Below are positions 1-6,331 of a stretch of 13,055 nucleotides of DNA, one piece after another. The notes under the pieces are model-generated. The model worked only from the letters and a program-made list of their open reading frames with translations. It had not been told where the DNA came from and did no database searches. Every line of letters begins with the position of its first letter. Position 1 is the stretch's first letter. The stretch is from VMEP01 sp964414265 (GTDB lineage Bacteria; Patescibacteriota; Minisyncoccia; Phycocordibacterales; VMEP01). The stretch covers positions 1 through 13,055 of the forward strand of contig CAYPVT010000021.1 in the NCBI GenBank assembly GCA_964414265.1, given 5' to 3'. Made by a program: the position numbers and the translations under genes.

Positions 1-1
1 C

Positions 2-46
2 GGCTATTTAACACCTTTTGAGACATTTCATTGCACTTCAATTTAG
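2..46 (+). CDS. Possible 3' end of a transposase/integrase (partial)
   Basis: Reading from base 2, an open frame runs off the left edge and ends with TAG at 44-46. It gives the tail GYLTPFETFHCTSI. The 'GYLTPxE' string resembles the end of integrase-core (rve) transposases of IS3/IS481-like elements, where 'LGYxTPxE' closes the catalytic domain. Only 14 residues are visible, so this rests on a short motif. It could equally be the end of an unrelated gene or chance. The sequence left of the window would decide. Confidence 0.3.
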   Translation, partial: GYLTPFETFHCTSI

Positions 47-178
47 AACTTGAGACTGATAATGTATCCGTAACATATTCCAAAGTGGAAGCAGGACGTA
101 AAAAACGATGTAACATAATTGTGTTGCATAAAAGAAGGTAGGCGGTGGGTTTACGGCTGAATCCTAAAATATCGTTGT
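47..178. other. Gene-free stretch with a small hairpin and a short direct repeat
   Basis: I see no coding frame here. Two items stand out. The string GTAACATA occurs at 70-77 and again at 110-117. An 8-bp inverted repeat pairs ATGTAACA (108-115) with TGTTGCAT (122-129) around a 6-base loop, with one G-T wobble. This could be an element end or the 3' untranslated part of the preceding gene. No function can be assigned. Confidence 0.3.
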
Positions 179-179
179 G

Positions 180-188
180 TGGTAAAAT
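180..188 (+). promoter_or_regulatory. Extended -10 promoter for the orphan gene pair
   Basis: TGG-TAAAAT (180-188) is an extended -10 element whose last base lies 8 bases before the ATG at 197. Initiation would fall at or next to the start codon, giving a leaderless or nearly leaderless mRNA. No good -35 box is seen. The element lies after the alternative GTG at 179, which argues for translation from ATG 197. Confidence 0.45.
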
Positions 189-196
189 ATACGAAA

Positions 197-712
197 ATGG
201 ACAAGATTTATAATATTAAATACGTTGACGCTTCTTATAGTTATGAAGAAAGTATAAAGCAAACTAAGCTAGATTTATATGAAGCTTATGGGTATGTGAA
301 AAATAATAAAAATAATATTATTATTATTTTTATAAAAAAAAGAAAAATAGGTGTTGGAAAAATAATAAACAGGAAAGAAAGTGTGCCTATGGGCTTAGTG
401 ATTCCAGACACGGCGCTCATATTAACATCTCGTGTGTATAAAAACGAGATAATGAAAAATGTATCAATAAACTCGTCTATCTCTGTAACGTGGCGCGACG
501 TAGTACATGTCGAAAATTTACCAAGGTACGATTGCCCTGTCATGTATACGGAAGGAATTTTAATTAAAACTGATCGCGACTATATTATTTTAAAAGATCC
601 AAAAACAATTCGCGTACATCCAAGACCTATTAAAAATCACCCAGGTAGCGGACTTCCGACCTATCTTGTTATACCAATATCTTTTATAACTGAGATTGCC
701 GTTATAAAATAA
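197..712 (+). CDS. Orphan protein with two tandem small-barrel-like repeats
   Basis: A protein of 171 residues from ATG 197. I prefer this to GTG 179 because the likely -10 box lies between the two. I do not recognise a named family. The protein appears internally duplicated. Repeat 1 (about 7-76) has Y9-x-D11, a Gly at 32, an Ile run at 41-44 and LVIP at 67-70. Repeat 2 (about 95-170) has W99-x-D101, Gly 120, YIIL at 129-132 and LVIP at 157-160. Spacings from Gly to the Ile strand (10) and from Gly to Pro (38 and 40) nearly match. The layout (strand with W/Y-x-D, 'G-hydrophobic' turn, strand, then IP and a hydrophobic end strand) recalls Sm/SH3-like small beta-barrels; that is inference. There is no signal peptide or membrane segment. 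It lies 4 bases before a gene with one similar unit. Base composition is more AT-rich than the housekeeping genes, so it may be acquired. Confidence 0.7.
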   Translation: MDKIYNIKYVDASYSYEESIKQTKLDLYEAYGYVKNNKNNIIIIFIKKRKIGVGKIINRKESVPMGLVIPDTALILTSRVYKNEIMKNVSINSSISVTWRDVVHVENLPRYDCPVMYTEGILIKTDRDYIILKDPKTIRVHPRPIKNHPGSGLPTYLVIPISFITEIAVIK

Positions 713-716
713 AATT

Positions 717-950
717 ATGGAAAAGTTATTTAAAAAAAATAAAGGAAACACTACAGTAAGAGTTGCTTTTCGCGGGAAAGATAATAATGAGTATGAATGT
801 GTTGGTGTTTTAGTGGAAGAAAATGACAATTTAATCAAGGTAGCTTTTAATGCTAAAAACGGTGAAATTATAGATTCTATAAACATAAAAAGATCAGATA
901 TAATTAGTATTAATGTTTTAGATTCGTCAAAAATAGAAAAAATGAACTAA
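717..950 (+). CDS. Small orphan protein with one barrel-like unit
   Basis: A protein of 77 residues beginning 4 bases after the previous stop, so probably co-transcribed with it. The N-terminus is Lys-rich (MEKLFKKNKG). The body has a strand TVRVAF (13-18), then CVGVLVEENDNLIKV (28-42) and INIKRSDIISINVL (55-68). The Gly 30 to Ile 40 spacing and the closing 'I-x-x-x-x-I' strand match the repeat unit of the upstream protein, with Lys 58 where that protein has Pro. The pattern suggests a single Sm-like or SH3-like barrel, which in other families binds RNA or proteins, but I cannot assign a ligand. No Shine-Dalgarno sequence is seen. Function unknown. Confidence 0.65.
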   Translation: MEKLFKKNKGNTTVRVAFRGKDNNEYECVGVLVEENDNLIKVAFNAKNGEIIDSINIKRSDIISINVLDSSKIEKMN

Positions 951-1006
951 TTTTCTTTTTAAATATCAATGTAACAAAAACAAAATAAAAAGATTATCAA
1001 GATACT

Positions 1007-1540
1007 ATGCATTATTTAACAACACTATGTGATAAAGATATCTTTTCAAACCCAGAATTTCCAGCGCCTGTTAATTACAAAAAAAGAATAACTGTAAAGG
1101 CGGTGGTTAAAGACGAAAACGGTCAATTTGCTTTTGTTACCAATGATATTCATAAGTTATTTCTTTTACCTGGTGGTGGTGCTGAAAGTAATAATTTGGA
1201 AGAAGAAATAAAAAGGGAATGTCTTGAGGAAATATTTTACGAAGTTGAAATTATCAAAGAAATTGGCAGAATACGAGAGTTTCGCAATAGGGACGCTATA
1301 GAGCACGAAACAGTCTGTTTTTTGGCAAAAGCAATAAAAGAAACTCATGAAGACTTAAGAACAAATGATGAAAAGAATAACAACCTTTCGGCTGTATGGT
1401 TTACGCCTGATAAAGCTCAAAGGATTTTAACTGAACAGGTTGTAAGAGTTAAAGCTGGCGAGGTTAATTTTTATAACACTGCATTTAATGCAATAAGAGA
1501 CCAAATCTTTTTTATGAAAATTTTTAGTCAAAATGACTAG
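1007..1540 (+). CDS. NUDIX hydrolase-family protein
   Basis: A 177-residue protein with a NUDIX domain in the middle. Such enzymes cleave nucleoside diphosphates linked to another moiety, using a metal-bound helix (Nudix box). Here the domain begins near K26 (RITVKAVV), and the box starts at LPGGGAE (54-60) and continues to RECLEEI (70-76). The core REUxEE of the box is intact (R70 E71, E74 E75), so metal binding is plausible. The box is irregular: the segment between GGG and RE is one residue short, the usual upstream Glu is replaced by Asn, and the usual Gly after EEx is Phe 77. Substrate cannot be predicted. The first 22 residues (MHYLTTLCDKDIFSNPEFP...) form an N-terminal extension. It stands 56 bases after the orphan pair and 58 bases before the trpS promoter region; it may belong with the orphan genes as an accessory segment. 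Confidence 0.8.
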   Translation: MHYLTTLCDKDIFSNPEFPAPVNYKKRITVKAVVKDENGQFAFVTNDIHKLFLLPGGGAESNNLEEEIKRECLEEIFYEVEIIKEIGRIREFRNRDAIEHETVCFLAKAIKETHEDLRTNDEKNNNLSAVWFTPDKAQRILTEQVVRVKAGEVNFYNTAFNAIRDQIFFMKIFSQND

Positions 1541-1563
1541 ATCAACAGTGTGAGGGAAAAGCT

Positions 1564-1591
1564 TTTAAAATAAGCCATATTTTGCTATTAT
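1564..1591 (+). promoter_or_regulatory. Leaderless promoter of trpS-aspS
   Basis: TGC-TATTAT (extended -10, hexamer 1586-1591) ends 7 bases before the trpS ATG at 1599. A weak -35 (TTTAAA, 1564-1569) lies 16 bases upstream. The expected transcription start coincides with the A of the start codon. Confidence 0.55.
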
Positions 1592-1598
1592 TTCAAGC

Positions 1599-2576
1599 AT
1601 GTCCGATAAGAAAATAATGCTTTCCGGGGTAAAACCAACAGGGGAGCCACATATTGGTAACTATTTTGGCGCTATGCGTCAGTTCGTTCTATTGCAGGAT
1701 AAATACAAAGGGTTCGTTTTTGTGGCCAATTACCACGCACTAACCAACAATCCAACAAAAGAAGAGCTTTTAAGTAACTCCAAAAACGTCATTGCGACAT
1801 ATCTTGCGATTGGTCTTGACCCAAAACAAACAACATTATTCTTACAATCTGATATCCCAGAGGTTACAGAGCTTATGGCAATTTTTAATAATTTAATTAC
1901 CATGCCATATCTTATGAGAGCGCACGCATATAAAGATGCGGCAGCAAAAAACAAAGAGTTAAATGTTGGAACTTTTGAATATCCAGTTTTGATGGCCGCC
2001 GACATTTTGCTCTACGGAGCTGATGTTGTTCCTGTTGGGCAAGACCAAAAACAACACGTTGAGTACGCAAGAGATATTGCAGAGAAATTCAATCACGCCT
2101 ACGGAGAAACATTTAAACTGCCAGAACCTTACATTTTAGATAACGTTAAAACTATTGCTGGTACAGACGGAAGAAAGATGAGTAAGAGTTATAACAACAC
2201 AATTCCACTTTTCGCCGAATATGAAGAAATAAAAAAGGCTGTGATGTCTATTCCAACAGACTCAAAGGGTGTTGATGAGGCAAAAGATCCAGAGGTTTGT
2301 AATGTTTTTGCCTTACATAAACTATTTAGCGAAGATAGCTTACCACTACTTAAAGAGCGATACCGCAAGGGTGGTATTGGCTATAAAGAATCTAAAGAAA
2401 TTTTAGTTGAGAATATTGAAAAATTTATTGCACCACTTCGAGAAAAACGTAAAGAAATTATTGCAGATGACGCTTTTATCATGCAAACTCTTAAAGGTGG
2501 TAGGGAAGTTGCACAAAAAATTGCTCGTGAAAAAATGGCCGAAGTTAGGGAAAAAGTTGGACTAATAACCACATAA
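1599..2576 (+). CDS. trpS: Tryptophan--tRNA ligase (TrpRS)
   Basis: Class Ic aminoacyl-tRNA synthetase of 325 residues, the usual bacterial length (about 320-340). It activates tryptophan with ATP and charges tRNA-Trp in the cytoplasm. The HIGH-type motif is PHIGN (17-21), preceded by the typical SGVKPTGE. The KMSKS loop is exact, at 193-197 (GRKMSKSYNN). DILLYGADVVPVGQDQKQHVE, a segment shared by TrpRS/TyrRS that lines the amino-acid pocket, lies around 131-151. ATG 1599 fits the upstream -10 element and the conserved N-terminus; there is no Shine-Dalgarno sequence. aspS follows after 2 bases, so the two form an operon, probably using coupled translation. Confidence 0.97.
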   Translation: MSDKKIMLSGVKPTGEPHIGNYFGAMRQFVLLQDKYKGFVFVANYHALTNNPTKEELLSNSKNVIATYLAIGLDPKQTTLFLQSDIPEVTELMAIFNNLITMPYLMRAHAYKDAAAKNKELNVGTFEYPVLMAADILLYGADVVPVGQDQKQHVEYARDIAEKFNHAYGETFKLPEPYILDNVKTIAGTDGRKMSKSYNNTIPLFAEYEEIKKAVMSIPTDSKGVDEAKDPEVCNVFALHKLFSEDSLPLLKERYRKGGIGYKESKEILVENIEKFIAPLREKRKEIIADDAFIMQTLKGGREVAQKIAREKMAEVREKVGLITT

Positions 2577-2578
2577 TT

Positions 2579-3967
2579 ATGAAAAGGACATATATAGATA
2601 AACTTCGTGAACATGTTGGTGAGGAAGTTTTAATTTCTGGCTGGGTAGATGTGCGTCGTGATCAGGGTAAACTTGTTTTTTTTGATTTTCGCGACATGAC
2701 TGGGAAGGTGCAAGGTGTTGTTTTACCAGCATCTCCTGCAATGGAAATTGCAAAAGGAATTCGTGATGAATTTGTCGTAACGGTGCGTGGAAAAATCAAC
2801 GAGCGCCCCGAAAAAAATAAACAAGCCGATAGATTAAACGGAGACGTTGAACTTGAGATTTTAGAGATAACCGTTTTAAACGGAGCTGAGCCAATGCCTT
2901 TTGATATCCACTCTGATACTCGTGAAGTGAACGAGGAAGTTCGTCTTAAATATCGCTACCTTGATTTGAGAAGTGAGCGTATGCAAAAAAATATCAGAAT
3001 GCGTGACAAGATTATCTCTTTTTTTCGCGACTATATGCATAGAAATAATTTTATTGAAATTGAAACACCAATGCTTATGAAGGGGACACCAGAAGGGAGT
3101 CGTGAATATGTTGTTCCTTCTCGCCTACACACTGGGAAATTTTATGTTTTACCACAATCACCACAGCAGTTTAAACAACTTTCAATGGTTGCCTCGTTTG
3201 AGCGATATTTCCAAATTGCCCGATGTATGCGTGACGAAGACCAGCGAGGAGACCGTCAACCAGAATTTACACAACTCGATTTTGAAATGTCTTTTGTGGA
3301 AAGAGAGGACATTCTTTCTTATACCGAAGAGATGTTTATTGAACTCGTTAAAAAACTTTATCCTGATAAAAAGATTTCCGAAACTCCTTTTCCACGCATA
3401 ACCTATAAAGAATCTGTTGAAAAACATGGTAGCGATAAGCCAGATTTACGTAAAGATAAAAATGATGCAAACGAGCTTGCTTTTGCATGGATTGTTGATT
3501 TCCCAATGTTTGAAAAAACAAAAGATGGTGAAATTCAAGCAGCGCACCATCCTTTCTGTGCAATTAATCCGGAAGATAGAGAAAATTTTATGTCGGGTGA
3601 AGATATTTTTTCAATCAGGGCAAATTCTTACGACTTGGTTTTAAATGGTTACGAGCTTTCATCTGGCTCAATTCGTATTCACCAAGAATCTGAACAAAAA
3701 CGTGTTTTTGAATTACTTAATATCAGCGAAGAGGAACAACAAAAGAAATTTGGACACATGCTATCAGCTTTCAAATTTGGAGCTCCTCCTCATGGAGGTT
3801 TTGCACCTGGAATAGATAGAATCGTAATGCTTCTTCAAGGAGAACCAAATATTCGTGAGGTTATTGCGTTTCCTAAGACTGGCGAAGGAAAAGACTTAAT
3901 GATGGATGCTCCAGCAGAAATTAGTGACAAGCAACTTAAAGAAGTTGGAATCAAGATAGTTAAATAG
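2579..3967 (+). CDS. aspS: Aspartate--tRNA ligase, short form lacking the GAD domain
   Basis: Class IIb synthetase that charges tRNA-Asp (and perhaps tRNA-Asn). The OB-fold anticodon domain occupies about 1-105, with GWVDVRRDQGKLVFFDFRD. Motif 2 begins near R215 (RCMRDEDQRGDRQPEF) and motif 3 is GIDRIVML at 411-418. Sequence details (LPQSPQ, GSDKPDLR, FAWIVDFPMFE, AFPKT) are those of the bacterial type. Bacterial AspRS is usually about 580-600 residues with a GAD domain inserted after the GSDKPDLR stretch. Here GSDKPDLR ends at R291 and the next conserved block resumes at W304, so only a 12-residue linker remains and the total is 462 residues. Gln 29 sits where discriminating E. coli-type enzymes have Leu and non-discriminating Pseudomonas-type ones have His, so tRNA-Asn charging cannot be called. 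The start is 2 bases after trpS, without a Shine-Dalgarno sequence. Confidence 0.96.
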   Translation: MKRTYIDKLREHVGEEVLISGWVDVRRDQGKLVFFDFRDMTGKVQGVVLPASPAMEIAKGIRDEFVVTVRGKINERPEKNKQADRLNGDVELEILEITVLNGAEPMPFDIHSDTREVNEEVRLKYRYLDLRSERMQKNIRMRDKIISFFRDYMHRNNFIEIETPMLMKGTPEGSREYVVPSRLHTGKFYVLPQSPQQFKQLSMVASFERYFQIARCMRDEDQRGDRQPEFTQLDFEMSFVEREDILSYTEEMFIELVKKLYPDKKISETPFPRITYKESVEKHGSDKPDLRKDKNDANELAFAWIVDFPMFEKTKDGEIQAAHHPFCAINPEDRENFMSGEDIFSIRANSYDLVLNGYELSSGSIRIHQESEQKRVFELLNISEEEQQKKFGHMLSAFKFGAPPHGGFAPGIDRIVMLLQGEPNIREVIAFPKTGEGKDLMMDAPAEISDKQLKEVGIKIVK

Positions 3968-3983
3968 AAAACTTCCGTTTTTT
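3968..3983 (+). terminator. Weak terminator-like hairpin after aspS
   Basis: AAAAC (3968-3972) pairs with GTTTT (3977-3981) across a TTCC loop and is followed by further T, making a six-T run at 3978-3983. The stem is only 5 bp and mostly A-T, so termination would be weak. Its place just after the aspS stop and before the scpA promoter fits a transcription-unit boundary. Confidence 0.25.
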
Positions 3984-4006
3984 AACCCGTAAATATCCCT
4001 GAAGCC

Positions 4007-4034
4007 TTGAAAATGGCTGTAAAATTGGTATTAT
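4007..4034 (+). promoter_or_regulatory. Leaderless promoter of scpA-scpB-dacA
   Basis: TTGAAA (4007-4012), a 16-base spacer and extended -10 TGG-TATTAT (hexamer 4029-4034). The -10 ends 6 bases before ATG 4041, placing the transcription start on or beside the start codon. It is the best-formed promoter in the window and decides the scpA start. Confidence 0.65.
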
Positions 4035-4040
4035 TTGACG

Positions 4041-4793
4041 ATGGTAGAAACCTATCGTGTTAAAACTGATGCATTTGAAGGGCCAGTTGAGCTCCTCTTG
4101 TCTCTCATTGAAAAGCGTAAACTTTTTATAAACGAGGTGTCACTCGCAAGTGTTACCGATGAGTATTTAAACTTTTTAAAAGGAGCCACTTCTATTTCAA
4201 TTGGAAGTATCGCAAACTTTATCGTTATTGCTGCAACCCTTCTTTTGGTTAAGTCGAAATCTTTACTTCCAGACTTTACGCTAACGAGTGAAGAAGAAGA
4301 ATCAATCGGGGATCTTGAAAACAGAATCAGGCTTTACAAAATAGTACGTGATATTGTTCCAAACCTACGTTCTTTATTCCTTGGGAACACAATTTTTGCT
4401 AGACCGTTTTCTAGAAACAAAGAAGTAGTTTTCTTGCCAGATGAGGCAATGACAAAAGATAATTTACACGGAGCAATTCTTAATATAATTGAGAGATTGC
4501 CTAAAAAAAACCTAGTTCCAGAAGTTGCTGTAAAAAAGGTTATTACGATAGAAGAGATGATTGGTAACTTAACTGATAGAATTACAGCTGGGATGTCGAT
4601 GAGTTTTAAAAAGATTTCAAGCGGGGATGGTGGCAAAGAAGCACGCGTCCACATGATTGTTAGTTTTCTTGCGCTACTCGAACTCGTTAAGCAGGGTATT
4701 TTTGAAGTTAAGCAAGCAGCACATTTTGACGATATAATTATCGAGAAAAATAACCCTGATACTGAAGCAGAAATAAATCCACAATATATATGA
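4041..4793 (+). CDS. scpA: Segregation and condensation protein A (kleisin)
   Basis: A 250-residue kleisin that bridges the heads of the SMC dimer and, with ScpB, forms the bacterial condensin that organises and segregates the chromosome. The N-terminal block FEGPVELLLSLIEKRKLFI (about 11-29) with SLASVTDEYLNFL is the classic ScpA signature contacting the SMC neck. The middle is charged and flexible. The C-terminus (about 200-235, ARVHMIVSFLALLELVKQG) is the winged helix that binds the SMC cap. An in-frame TTG at 4035 would add two residues, but it lies immediately after the -10 box; ATG 4041 is preferred. The stop overlaps the scpB start as ATGA (4 bases), implying translational coupling and matched production of the two subunits. 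TGA is the stop codon. Confidence 0.95.
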   Translation: MVETYRVKTDAFEGPVELLLSLIEKRKLFINEVSLASVTDEYLNFLKGATSISIGSIANFIVIAATLLLVKSKSLLPDFTLTSEEEESIGDLENRIRLYKIVRDIVPNLRSLFLGNTIFARPFSRNKEVVFLPDEAMTKDNLHGAILNIIERLPKKNLVPEVAVKKVITIEEMIGNLTDRITAGMSMSFKKISSGDGGKEARVHMIVSFLALLELVKQGIFEVKQAAHFDDIIIEKNNPDTEAEINPQYI

Positions 4794-5380
4794 CAATAGA
4801 TGCAAAAATTGAAGCAATGCTTTTTTTTAAAACCGAACCGGTGTCTTCTTTAGATTTGGCGAAAATGCTCGGAGTTTCAGAAGAAGAAATTTTAAACGGA
4901 ATAAAAATACTTGAAGAAAAACTTGAAGGGCGTGGAGTTTGTCTTCTTAAGAAAGGTGAATCTTTTATGCTTGGAACTGCTTCGGAGATGAGCCCTGTTG
5001 TTGAAGAGTTGATAAAAGAAGAACTAAACCGCGACTTAGGAAAAGCTTGGCTTGAAACGTTGGCAATTGTTTTGTACCGCGGGCCAATATTAAAGAGTGA
5101 GATAGACTATATTCGTGGCGTAAATTCTGGTTTTATTTTACGTAACCTTTTGGTAAGAGGTCTTATTGAAAAAGAGCAGAATAAGGCTGGTCGTGGTTTT
5201 ATCTATAAACCAACTTTTGATTTAATGCAGTATCTCGGTGTAACAGAGGTGCAAAAATTGCCGGATTTTAACGAAATTAACACTTCTTTGGATTCTGGGA
5301 TTAAACAAGGAGACAATTCTTCCGATGAAGAAGGGGAGGTACCTTCAGGAGAGGAAGTAAAAACACAAACAAATGGATAG
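4790..5380 (+). CDS. scpB: Segregation and condensation protein B
   Basis: A 196-residue ScpB, the dimeric winged-helix partner that binds the middle of the ScpA kleisin in SMC-ScpAB. The N-terminal winged helix starts at TIDAKIEAMLFFKTEPVSSLDLAKMLGVSEEEI. The second winged helix includes AWLETLAIVLYRGPILKSEIDYIRG, then NSGFILRNLLVRGLIE, the recognisable family stretch (usually 'RGVnS...LrnLlerGLIe'). About 35 residues at the end form an acidic, Ser/Glu-rich tail with no predicted fold. The gene overlaps scpA by 4 bases and overlaps the following carboxypeptidase by 8 bases, so the three are one operon. No Shine-Dalgarno sequence is seen. Confidence 0.94.
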   Translation: MTIDAKIEAMLFFKTEPVSSLDLAKMLGVSEEEILNGIKILEEKLEGRGVCLLKKGESFMLGTASEMSPVVEELIKEELNRDLGKAWLETLAIVLYRGPILKSEIDYIRGVNSGFILRNLLVRGLIEKEQNKAGRGFIYKPTFDLMQYLGVTEVQKLPDFNEINTSLDSGIKQGDNSSDEEGEVPSGEEVKTQTNG

Positions 5381-6287
5381 AATCAAAGACATAACACTTA
5401 TTTTTACACTCGGAACAATGCTTTCTGTTGGTATTTTTTCATCGTTCGGCTTACCAGTATCTGACCACAAAAAACAATCTGCGTCTGTGCTTGTTGCAAC
5501 AACCATTAAAGAAAAACAGTTTTATTTTGATAACATCTCTTTAAACGCACAAGCGGCGTATGTATGGGATATAAAAAATGACAAGGTTCTTTTTGAAAAA
5601 AATTCCACCTATCAATTACCGTTGGCGTCTCTCAATAAAATTATGACTGCGGTGGTTGCGCTTGAAGGTGGCAAGGAAAATATAATTATTGGTTCATCAG
5701 ATATAAAAGCATTTGGTGATTCAGGATTAAAAACAAAAGAGGTGTTTAAAAATACTGAAATTGTTAAGCTCATGCTTACATCATCATCAAATGATGCCGC
5801 TTCCGCAATTTCATCAAATTATAACGAGGTGACGGGGAGCCAAAATTTTATTGATTTGATGAATAATAAAGCACTAGAACTTGGTTTAACTCAAACATAT
5901 TATGTAAATGAATCTGGCTTAGATTTGTCTAAAGAATTGAGTGGGGGATATGGATCTGCAGAAGATATAGCAAAACTATTTTATTACAGTGTAAAAAAAT
6001 ATCCTGAAATATTTTCTGCCACAACACAAAAAACAGAAGAACTTTATTCTCTAGAGAAAAAACACGTAGTAAAAAATACTAATCCTATAGTAGAAACCAT
6101 ACCGGGTGTTTTAGCTTCAAAAACCGGATTTACAGATATGGCTCAAGGAAACCTAGCAATAGTTTTTAATGTTGGTCTGGATAGACTTGTTGCAGTTGTT
6201 ATTTTGGGTTCAACCCAAGATGGACGTTTTGAGGACGCCCAAAAACTCATCTCAGCTACTATAAAAACAATAGGTGAAGATATCTAG
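5373..6287 (+). CDS. D-alanyl-D-alanine carboxypeptidase, membrane-anchored (S11/PBP5-like)
   Basis: A 304-residue penicillin-binding protein of the serine peptidase S11 family (DacA/DacF/VanY-like in role). It removes the terminal D-Ala from peptidoglycan stem peptides outside the cytoplasmic membrane. An N-terminal hydrophobic segment (about 6-27, ITLIFTLGTMLSVGIFSSFGL) is a signal anchor; I see no clear cleavage site. The three active-site motifs are all present: SxxK as S86-L-N-K89, SxN as S138-S-N140, and KTG at 250-252. The protein ends about 50 residues after KTG, so the C-terminal beta domain and amphipathic anchor of E. coli PBP5 are missing, as in shorter S11 proteins. It starts inside scpB (8-base overlap), tying a wall enzyme to condensin genes. 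Confidence 0.92.
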   Translation: MDRIKDITLIFTLGTMLSVGIFSSFGLPVSDHKKQSASVLVATTIKEKQFYFDNISLNAQAAYVWDIKNDKVLFEKNSTYQLPLASLNKIMTAVVALEGGKENIIIGSSDIKAFGDSGLKTKEVFKNTEIVKLMLTSSSNDAASAISSNYNEVTGSQNFIDLMNNKALELGLTQTYYVNESGLDLSKELSGGYGSAEDIAKLFYYSVKKYPEIFSATTQKTEELYSLEKKHVVKNTNPIVETIPGVLASKTGFTDMAQGNLAIVFNVGLDRLVAVVILGSTQDGRFEDAQKLISATIKTIGEDI

Positions 6288-6290
6288 TTT

Positions 6291-6319
6291 TTGCGGGAGC
6301 GAGGTAATTTCTGTATAAT
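6291..6319 (+). promoter_or_regulatory. Promoter of mraY-ftsW
   Basis: TTGCGG (6291-6296), a 17-base spacer and a perfect TATAAT (6314-6319). Transcription would start around 6326, leaving a leader of only about 6 bases before ATG 6332. It lies in the 44-base gap after the carboxypeptidase gene. Confidence 0.6.
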
Positions 6320-6331
6320 GACTGTAAATAT

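Noticed and set aside
179..196. GTG start at 179 for the first orphan gene
   Set aside because: The extended -10 box (180-188) lies downstream of it, so the mRNA would not include this codon; ATG 197 fits better.
1557..1566. Perfect palindrome AAAAGCTTTT between the NUDIX gene and trpS
   Set aside because: Ten bases of simple A/T-rich palindrome without a loop or T-tract; likely chance, and it overlaps the -35 region of trpS.
3102..3644. Alternative plus-strand frames inside aspS (3102-3401 and 3417-3644)
   Set aside because: The aspS frame carries continuous conserved motifs across this region; the others are shadow frames and do not indicate a frameshift.
4035..4040. TTG start at 4035 for scpA
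   Set aside because: It directly abuts the -10 hexamer and adds only two non-conserved residues; ATG 4041 sits at the expected transcription start.
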